Source of the DNA: Zygnema cylindricum
Lineage: Eukaryota > Streptophyta > Zygnematophyceae > Zygnematales > Zygnemataceae
Assembly (NCBI GenBank): GCA_037447655.1
Contig: JBBHKE010002124.1
Coordinates: 78,418-142,417 of the forward strand
Direction of reading: 5' to 3'
Length of the DNA: 64,000 nt
Position 1 is the first letter of the stretch, and each line of letters starts with the position of its first letter. Shown one piece after another: positions 56,218 through 64,000 of the stretch. The notes beneath the pieces are model-generated. The model ran no database searches. It had not been told where the DNA came from and saw only the letters and a program-made list of their open reading frames with translations. The position numbers and the translations under genes are program-made.

Positions 56218-57740
56218 CTATAAAACTTCAATTTCCTCCCTACAAAACTTCAACTTAGGTACAAGTAAAGGCTTAGTCATCATATCTGCTACCATCTTCT
56301 CATCCGGAAGATAAATGAGCTTTAAAATTCTTTTCATCACCTTCTCTCTTACAAAATTCTGCTTGATATCCATGTGCTTGCTTTTGAAATGATGACTCGG
56401 GTTAAATGCAATCGCAATAGCTGCGTGGTTGTCACACCACACTGTTTGAGGTCCCAATTGCATAAAATGAAGCTCTTGAAGGAGAGACTTCACCCATAGT
56501 AACTCCTTAACAAATAAGCTCGCTGCCATATATTTAGCCTCCATTGTAGATTGAGCTGTTACCTTTTAAAGCTTGGTGCTCCAGCAACATGTCCCACTTC
56601 CAATCTTCAAAATGAATTCGGTTGTGAAACGGCGGCTTGCGGTTTTGGAACGGCGGCTTGGCATGTCTCCGTAGCTAGCATCGCTCCATGTATGAATTTT
56701 GACTTCATCTCCACCGAGAGCAAGTCAAAGATTCCGTGTCCCTACAAGGTATCGAAGAACCCTCTTTGCTGCCTCCCAATCTGATTTCCTCGGATTTTGT
56801 AAACTCCAACTCAACGCACCAACTGGTGCCGCAATATCTGGCCTCGTGCAGTTCATGAAGTAAATGAGACTCCCAACAATCTGTCGGTAAGGAATGGTGG
56901 CCATAAAATTTGCCTCCGTTGAATCCAAGATGTCATCAAAGATGACTCCCCCATTAGTGTCTATGCCTTCCACCATTTGCTTAAATTCCATGGGAGTGGT
57001 ACTTCCCTTTGCCTCTCCCATGCCAAACTTTTCAAGCACATTTCCTATCGCTTCCCGCTGTGTTAGATTGATTGTTCTCCGATCTCTATCCCTTTCTACT
57101 TGAATTCCAAGAATGTACCTTGCCTCACCTAAATCCTTCATCTCAAATCTTGAATTCAAGGCTGCATTGATTTTGTTAATCTCATTCAATCAATTGCTTA
57201 ATTACAGCAAATCATCTATATATACAGCAATGTAATTGATCCCATCTTCCCCTTCCATAACATAAACTGAGTGATCTGAGCTAATTCTAACGAATCCAAG
57301 ACCAATTAGAAACTCATCTAGTTTGAGATTCCACTGACGTGGAGCCTGCTTCAGACCGTAAAGGGATTTCAACAATTTAAAAACCAGATTTTCTTTTCCT
57401 GTCTCTTCATACATTTCAGGCTGCTTCATATAAATTACTTCCTCTAGATCTCCATACAAGAAGGCTGGCTTAACATCCATTTGATGTAATTCCATATCCT
57501 CAATGGCGGCTAACGAGAACAAAATTCTAACAGTTGGAAATCAGACAACTGGAGAGAAAGTCTCTTCATAGTCAATTCCATCCTTTTGACTAAAGCCTTT
57601 AGCAACAAGTCTAGCTTTATATCTTTCAATAGAGTTATCCGCATTCAACTTGACTTTAAAGACCCACTAACAACCGATGGCCTTTCGATCCGGCGAAAGC
57701 TCCACAAGCTCCCAGGTTTGAGCCTTGATTTTTGATCGCA
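56218..57740 (-). pseudogene. pol: Reverse transcriptase and RNase H of copia element 3, broken
   Basis: RT pieces: WELVELSPDRKAIGC (57670-57720), then 57202-57522 with HQMDVKPAFLYGDLEEVIYMKQPE, LLKSLYGLKQAPRQWN and the catalytic YIAVYIDDLL, then 56725-57189 with MKDLGEARYILGIQVERD and IPYRQIVGSLIYFMNCTRPDIA. RNase H: MEAKYMAASLFVKELLWVKSLL (56460-56545), WCDNHAAIAI and KHMDIKQNFVREKV. In-frame stops lie at about 57670, 57540 and 57196 and frame changes at about 56560-56720. The reverse-transcriptase catalytic Asp pair is intact. Confidence 0.9.
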
Positions 57741-57742
57741 TT

Positions 57743-59266
57743 TCATCGTTGACTGCGCAGATCCATTGATCCTTTTCCGGAGTTGAAAAAGCTTTCTGTA
57801 TTGTGAGTAGTTCCATTGTGCAAGTAGACAATAGAACAGCCTCGCAGCTTCGCACCATCGCAGCTTCGCAACGTCGCAGCAGCATCGCAGCTTCGCAACA
57901 TCGCAGCAACATCGCAACAACATCGCAGCTTTGCAGTTTCATAGTTTTCACCTGGTTTCAACGTGCTGACAGAAAATTGAGCAGCATCGCAGTTTTGCAG
58001 CTTGCTGCTTTGCCTTCTTCCCCCCGGAAAATCTGAGGCTGGAATTGTTGGATCCGTAGGTTGCCGCAGAGAAGGAGGAGGAGAAGGAGGTGGAGGAGGA
58101 GGAGGAGGAGTATCCTCCACACGTGGACCAACCGACGTGTCCAAAGAGTGACTAGGTGAAGTGAGAGGAATACTTTCAAAGATGACATATTCTTTGATTT
58201 TGGAATCTTTTTCAAAATCTGTCTTACCGAAAACATCTATCGATTGACTCTCTTCTATAACTTGAATATTTCTAGCAGTTTGAAGAGTGTTCCTATCAGT
58301 ATTAAATACTCTATAGCCCACGGATTCATCATCATATCCCATAAAGATTCCGAGAATCGATTTTGGACCAAGCTTAGAAATAGGAAGATTATCCAAAAGA
58401 AAACATTTACTCCCAAAAACCCTGAAGTGACTAATATTCGGTTTTCTTTCGGTCCACACTTCATATGGTCTTTTCCCTTTCACTGCTCTAGTCTCTATTC
58501 TATTCCTAATATACGACGCACACGAGAAAGCCTCACCCCAATATTTGAAATCTATTCCCTTATCTAGCAACATAGATTTTGCAATTTCCGTTAGAGTTCG
58601 GTTGAGTCTTTTGGATACTCCATTCTGTTCCGGAGTATTAAAAACTGTAAATTGCCGAGAAATGCCATTGTCTTTTAAATATTCAGAAAATGCATGAGAA
58701 ACATATTCCCCTCCATTGTCGGACCGAAGGGAAAGGATCGGTTTCCGATGAAGTTTTTTCGCCCATACCCAAAAATGTTTGAAGTGAGTGAGCACCTCAC
58801 TCTTTTCTTTCATAAAGTAAACCTTGCTATATATTGAGAAGTCATCCGTAAAAGTGACCAAAAACCGGTTACCACTGAGTGAAGGAACTTATGACGGTCC
58901 CCACACATCCGAATGAATAATTTGCAACAAATCCGTCGCCCGGTTATCCGCTGTCTTAGGTAGTGGCAGCTTATGAAGCTTTCCCAAAGCACATCCATCA
59001 CATACATGAGAATCTGTCTGTCCTAATTTAACACCATCTATCATATTTTGCTTTACCATTTTCTCAAGCCTTTCATGATGAACATGACCGAGTCTCTTAT
59101 GCCACAAAACATTTTCCGGAAGGACACTGGAGTATGCAAAGTCAATTTCATTAGCCAAGTCCATCCGGTACAACAAGTTTGGGCCTCTAGTTCCTACCAA
59201 AGCTACCCTCCCATCTTTGCTTACTACCTTTTTTCCATTCTTTTGTAAAATTTCAAACCCTTTCAT
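57743..59266 (-). pseudogene. pol: GAG-pre-integrase and integrase of copia element 3
   Basis: 58889-59266 carries the zinc finger (WHKRLGHVHHERL, CDGCALGKLHKLP). A stop near 58888 is followed by a 372-codon open stretch with the integrase core: TFTDDFSIYSKVYF, LRSDNGGEYVSHA, and PEQNGVSKRLNRT, where the catalytic Glu position is Lys. Then come FKYWGEAFSCASYIRN and the linker with PPPPPPPP and GGRRQSSKLQ. A Cys/Arg-rich coding insert from a GCGATGTTGC-like short repeat lies at 57830-57930. Confidence 0.9.
57840..57935. repeat. Short tandem repeat (gcagcttcgcaacatc)n inside the copia 3 linker
   Basis: Units of roughly 12-20 bp with catcgcagc and ttcgcaac words, five or more copies, read as repeats such as LRSCDAAATLRSCD on the element's strand. 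The LTRs carry related gcgcagctgcgatgtc words (56030-56100, 61320-61400). Confidence 0.8.
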
Positions 59267-59286
59267 TACGCCACCGAAGTGGAAAA

Positions 59287-59703
59287 CTATTTTTTCGTAA
59301 ACTTTGGGATATAGAGAACATCATGCAAGGTTCTCTTTACAATCTGACCATTGAATTTACATGCTAACTCCACGCTTCCCTTTGCCGTAGCCTCCACACC
59401 GCTGTCATCCGCGTAATAAATCCGACGAGTGGGAATTGGAGTAAGCGTTTTGAAGTAAGCCCGGTTGACGCACATGTGGGAGGAGCATCCGGAGTCCATA
59501 ATCCATCCATTCTCTCGAGGTCCCTCCATGAGATATTTTGCAAGAGCAAAGAACTCATCATCATCCAATTGCGGAAATATGAAAACATCTTCCTCTCGTT
59601 CCGGGCGTTCATCTTGTGACGTCTCATCAAATGCAAGGAACGTTGCATTTTTAACCGGCAGTTTTGTTGTCGCCACTTTTGATGGTGAGTTCACTGACCG
59701 CAC
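59287..59703 (-). pseudogene. pol: Protease region of copia element 3
   Basis: The protease motif is WIMDSGCSSHMC (Asp-Ser-Gly intact), followed by RRIYYADDSGVEATAKGSVEL (split by frame) and HDVLYIPKF. An acidic leader of about 40 residues precedes it. It meets a stop before the GAG-pre-integrase part. Confidence 0.88.
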
Positions 59704-60557
59704 CCTCCATCTTGCACCATAAATTCCTTTTTCACACGCTTTTATAAATGCCGGATACAGCCGGAAAACATGACCTTGACGAAAGCATTAGACACACCTA
59801 TCATATTGCCTATAATTCGGATTGGGGGTAAAGGTTCTATTTCTAAAAAATCCAGCCCGCTTATATGTCTGTGCATTGTAAGTTACTACCGATTGACCAA
59901 CATTTAATGTTATCTGAGTTGCCTCTTCGTTTAAGATATAAGCTTGAGCTACAACTATATTCCATTTACTCTTCTCTAACCTTCTTAGCTGCTCCGCTGC
60001 TCTTCTATATTCAGTAGAGAGCCCTCTCATTAGAATCATGGCTTGATGATAAGGAGGAAAACTCCCCCGGAACATGCATTTTCAGACAATAGATGCTTCA
60101 AGCCACTACAATATGAGTTCATGTCACCCCCAGTATACTTATAGTCCCAAATTTTTCCAGCAGTTAGAACCTCATTTTGCTCACTAGCCAAGACACAAGA
60201 TTCACTCAAAGCCTTCCAAATTTTAGATGCCGCAGAGATATTGATATATGGCATGTTAAGATCTTCGGACAAAAAAATTTTCAGAACATGCAAAGCATCT
60301 TCATTTTTCTTTCCAAAATCTGGATCTGTATTCGGAAGGATACCATAAATCACATCATATAATTTCACTTATATCAAGTAAGACTTAGTCAAATCCGCCC
60401 AATAAAGATACTTCTGCCCATTAAACACCGAGATCAGTGAGGGTGGGCCCATAACCTGTTGATTTGACACAACTGGGGCCAATGAAAAAGATGAAGAGGC
60501 ACCGTCAGTTGCCATGACAATCAAATATGCAAAGAGGAAACTTTCACGATATCCCAC
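59704..60557 (-). pseudogene. gag: Gag of copia element 3, broken
   Basis: Starts in the LTR; the better start is MATDGASSSFSLAP at 60515, which runs SNQQVMGPPSLISVFNG through the primer site. The core continues MPYINISAASKIWKALSES (about 60200-60260) and WDYKYTGGDMNSYCSGLKHL, then YHQAMILMRGLSTEYRRAAEQL (60000). The zinc knuckle at about 59755-59800 has a stop after the first Cys pair position and Tyr in place of the last Cys, so it cannot bind zinc. Stops at 60369 and near 59788. Confidence 0.88.
60441..60456 (-). promoter_or_regulatory. Primer-binding site of copia element 3, half-tRNA initiator Met type
   Basis: GGTTATGGGCCCACCC directly after the 5' LTR, identical to the site in element 1 although the LTRs are unrelated in sequence. 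Confidence 0.85.
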
Positions 60558-61467
60558 AAACTACCAACTTAACAATGAAGCCCCAAACAAATCAGACACG
60601 CTCTAGGTTTGCAAATTTGCTACAATATAAAATATACACCAAAGAAACCACATGCATAATTTCACAAGGTTCTACCAAAATATCACAATGATCTTACAAT
60701 TGAAAACATCCAAAAACTGCTTCACAGTTTTTCATACAAAAACAATCCTAAAGCCTAAAATTATTCTAAGTCTTATATATAAAAGTGTGCATACAGCTTG
60801 AACACGTCGTACCATAATTACAATGGTCCAATCGGTACACTAGTCTTCATTAAACAAAACCCCACCGTCAACAGTACATAAAATATTTACAACGATCAAG
60901 GAGCAAACAACTACTAAAATGAAAAAGTGCGCGGTCAAAGTTCGTCTGCTGAAATGACGGCGCAGTCAAGAGTTCTCTTTCAAAAATAACAGCGGACTCC
61001 GTCTGCCGTCCACGTATTCTTTCATCACTGAAGATGAACCTCCACGTGCAACTTTAGTCCTCAATTGAACCTGTATTTCTTCTTGTGGAACAACCAATCT
61101 TGACTTCCTCACGGACCGACAGGCGTGCTTGAAGTGCCCCGAATCTGTGTACTCCCTTTGGAGGTACATACTCATTAAATCATGTCTCCGTCAATTCATC
61201 TTCACACAAACTGACTGATATTCGGAACACCTTTCTTGCGCAGATTGCTATAGCTGCTATGACCCTGTTGTGACTGCTATAACTGCTATGATCTGTCAGC
61301 GCAACTATGATATTAGAGTAGCGCAGCTGCGATGTCGGATCACCTCAGCATAGCAGCACAGCAACAAATGTTGAGTGCTCAAGGTTTCGAGCTGCGATGT
61401 CAGACTTAGCGCAGCATGGCAGTATAACAACAAGATATAGACAGGACTCAAGGTTTCCAAAACAACA
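60457..61467 (-). repeat. 5' LTR of copia element 3
   Basis: 1011 bp from TGTTGATTTGACAC to CCAAAACAACA in plus-strand terms, homologous along its length to 55167-56169. Confidence 0.9.
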
Positions 61468-61744
61468 GATCTTACTATTCTTTGGTCGCAGTTTCTTTGT
61501 TTTCGCAGTGTGGAATTAGGGTTTGAGAAACCTTTTTGCCTTATTCTACCGTACTTTGTGTTTTCACTTAAAGTTTTCTCCACATTTCGTATCTTCCTTA
61601 CTCTTGTTATAACTTACCTTGCTATCTAGTTGTTGTTTGGTTTGTGTTGGATTTGATTTTTTTTTTTCCTTTTGACAAGTTTAATCATTCACAAAACCTA
61701 GAAAAAAATTTATATATTTAATATTATAGGTTTGCACGAATTAC

Positions 61745-61945
61745 AACATAAAATTATAACTGCTTTATGTAGAATTAAAAGTTATTTTAGTATTTTCTAG
61801 GTTTAAACCTATAAAGATAAAATGCATAAAAACAAACAGAGGCAGTCTACCTCTAACTCCTCTCTTCAAACTCCCACACTTGTCGCAGTCACTGAAAGTT
61901 AGAGAGGGAGCTAAAGACATGGCTGCCTATGCTATCTAAAAGGAG
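61745..61945 (+). repeat. LTR scrap of the copia 1/2 group, inverted
   Basis: The reverse complement of the LTR terminal block: attttctaggtttaaacct, gaggcagtctacctctaact, cacttgtcgcagtcactga, gggagctaaagacatggctgcc. It is closest to 28630-28770. Opposite orientation to all other copia copies here; probably a solo or truncated LTR. Confidence 0.75.
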
Positions 61946-62002
61946 ACAGGTAGTAGTTTGGTAGGTTCATTAGAAAGGTATTTGAAGAACTTATGATTGA
62001 TG

Positions 62003-62251
62003 TTGAGCCCATGGTTGTGATGCTTCATGCAAGAAGAATAATATATATATTTGGCTGCAAATAACACTCCGCGTGGAGAATTCAATACGTCGAAATACAA
62101 TGATCACCGTGACAACATTTGTGTGGACATATAGATTGTGAAAACAATAAAATGTCAGAAAAGTGTGAACATACAGATGATGAAAACAATAAAATGACAA
62201 AAAAGTTACCAGCCTTGTCCCAATGTTGGGATTGTCGTGTTCACTCCTGAA
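62003..62251 (-). repeat. Direct repeat copy A (LTR-like)
   Basis: gcttcatgcaagaagaataa, ataacactccgcgtgga, gtcgaaatacaatgatca and ttgggattgtcgtgttcactcctgaatca occur in the same order at 63538-63750. On the minus strand it starts TGATTCAGGAGTGAACACG. It has an internal duplication of about 45 bp (tgtgaaaacaataaaatg / tgatgaaaacaataaaatg). Confidence 0.75.
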
Positions 62252-63537
62252 TCATTTCTAACCGCGAGCTTTAATATCTCCAAGCTCGGCGGGCTATGCT
62301 AACAACTTTAAACAAAAGGAAGTCAGCCATAGCCCTAATCCTGGGAATTTACAAATCAAATCAAAATGGAAATAATTTAGACTGCCATTACATTTATGAC
62401 AGTGATCTCTACAGACTTAACAATATTACCTTCTACCTTACTCTATCAGAAGCCATTCACCATGATACATAAACATATTACAAAGAATTTCCAACAAAAC
62501 AAGTAACAACCAAGCGTCCTTGGATGCCAACTCAATAAGGGTTTTGACCCACCCAGAGGAGCAAACTGAGGCCACGGAAAACTCCCGCGATTAGACTCCA
62601 AAGGTCCAAAAACCCACGGATCCCTCCAAATTAGCGACCCGTCCAACTCCCTCTTTCAGAACCCCAAGGACTATTGCAATCAGGAAGCCCCAAGTATCCT
62701 TGTTGCCAAACAAGACACTAATTGACTAAATGCAAGGCAATTCCTACATGATCCAAAGATGGCAAAAGGGAGGCTGGCAAAATAGATCTTTTCTGATGAA
62801 TTCAGGTTTCAGAAGGCGACACAACTGAGAGACACTTATGAGCCTTCATTTTCCAAGGCAATATTGTGTTCCAACAACTTAAAATACTGAGAACTAATAC
62901 TTAGCATAAAAAACTGACACTACGGGACTCATTCTATTTTTAATTTCCAAAAACGTGAAAACTTTTGACTTATAAAGATTCGGTTGGACAGCCTGTACTA
63001 ATTTCCAATCGTCAACAGCAATCATTACTTCAAAAAGTCAATAATTAACCTATTCTTATGTCATTACTTCAAAAAGTCAATAATTAACCTATCTTATGCA
63101 GTTTATAGAAACTGCCATATCTCTAATAATATCCATTTGATCACCCCAAAAAAATATTAATTACAAAGGTATTATGAATTTCTATCTATCAATATACAAT
63201 ACAGCTTGTGTAACCTAGCCGTTGAAAAGATATTGAACGTCAAAGTTTCTAGAATCTGCACCAAGACACTACTTTGACCTCACATATCTTGTAACCTAGT
63301 AATCCAAATTAGGTGAAATAAAGTTCTATTAGCTCTCCTACATAGAATTTAATAGGGCGTTCAATTAAAGATAAAAATAATAATCTGTGTGATCATAATC
63401 GTCTCCCAAAAATGACTTTTGGTGCCCTACCGGCTTAATATTGACAAACTCCAAAATTGGTCCGAAACCACATCCAATGAAGTAGTAATAGGGTCTAAAA
63501 TCGTCCATAGGCAATAAATATAATAATGCATGACAGC
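62252..63537. other. No gene recognised between the direct repeats
   Basis: AT-rich. A 36-bp segment (tcattacttcaaaaagtcaa..ttaacctat) is duplicated at 63024-63094. No domain-bearing frame. Confidence 0.45.
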
Positions 63538-63750
63538 TGTCGAGCCCATGGCAATGATGCTTCATGCAAGAAGAATAATATATAAGTTTGGATCTAAATA
63601 ACACTTCGCGTGGAAAATTCAATATGTCGAAATACAATGATCATCCTGACAACATTAATGTGGACATATAGATGATGAAAACATTAAAATGACAGAAAAG
63701 TTACCAACCCTGTCCCAATGTTGGGATCGTCGTGTTCACTCCTGAATCAC
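63538..63750 (-). repeat. Direct repeat copy B with adjoining polypurine tract (probable LTR start)
   Basis: On the minus strand AAGAAGGGGGGGGG immediately precedes TGATTCAGGAGTGAACACG, the layout of polypurine tract plus 3' LTR in a plant LTR retrotransposon. It is homologous to 62003-62251. The internal region would extend to the right beyond the window. Confidence 0.6.
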
Positions 63751-64000
63751 CCCCCCCCTTCTTAGGTCCTTGTCCTAAGAATCACGCAAATCCGAAGTTT
63801 TAACGGCCATTTCACTTTCCCCACAAAACCAAGGTCAGCCAAGTTGGTCACAACCTGCCAAATCCTTAGGTAAGCATGAAGAATGCCAAGCTCGAGTGCA
63901 TGCCTCACATAATAAAATGTGTGTAGTTTCGTAACCAAGGGCACACAAGGGAGAATTAGAACAAATGGGAGGAGAAGTTGGTGAGATGTAGATGTGACAA
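63751..64000 (-). other. Probable 3' internal end of an LTR retrotransposon
   Basis: Sequence upstream (on the minus strand) of the polypurine tract: a short frame of 60 codons without a recognised domain, ending at the tract. The element continues outside the window. Confidence 0.35.

Larger units (their letters stand above)
55167..61467 (-). mobile_element. Copia element 3: full-length, broken, different family
   Basis: LTRs at 55167-56169 and 60457-61467, gag-pol in copia order on the minus strand, primer site and polypurine tract. Flanking 5-mers are CATCT (55162-55166) and GATCT (61468-61472), 4 of 5 identical. LTRs differ at several dozen places and by small gaps. It shares domain order with elements 1 and 2, but its protein sequences and LTRs are distinct. 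Confidence 0.92.

Overview
The window is nuclear DNA of a land plant, most likely from a repeat-rich genome. It carries Ty1/copia retrotransposons with plant-style gag and pol, a TRIM-like element primed by initiator tRNA-Met, hAT and TA-type MITEs, spliced genes with GT-AG introns, and one assembly gap (37750-37993). I cannot name the species. No bacterial features, rRNA operon or CRISPR array is visible.

Layout. 1-7033 holds dispersed repeats, a pyrimidine-rich tract, a TRIM/TR-GAG-like element whose LTRs contain a tRNA-shaped sequence (2651-4281), and a hAT MITE with a perfect 8-bp target duplication (5140-5818). 7039-13488 is a full-length but broken copia element on the minus strand. About 14300-20480 is a decayed two-gene DNA transposon: an acidic protein of unknown function and a spliced DDE_1-type transposase, with 'GTCGTCGC'-rich repeats at both sides. 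20500-27700 is gene-poor; it carries two hAT elements side by side that share one target-site sequence, one of them with a TA-flanked MITE nested inside. 27721-35918 is a recombined cluster of two minus-strand copia elements.

36740-38250 contains short GC-rich repeats, the gap and a hAT end. 39589-42660 is the best candidate for a host gene: five exons, a coiled-coil protein, with one apparent single-base frameshift. 42661-47690 is low-complexity sequence ending in 2.35 kb of degenerate hexamer satellite. 47849-51773 is the large, decayed parent of the first hAT MITE family and still encodes a hAT dimerisation domain. 52065-52598 is another TA-flanked MITE. 55167-61467 is a third copia element of a different family. 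61750-64000 holds an inverted LTR scrap and a pair of direct repeats next to a polypurine tract.

Almost everything coding here is mobile-element protein, and every copy has stops, frameshifts or lost catalytic residues. The recurring themes are internal (half-tRNA) initiator-tRNA primer sites in all four copia copies, gag reading frames that start inside the LTR and are translated through the primer site, and tRNA-like modules inside LTRs of otherwise different elements.
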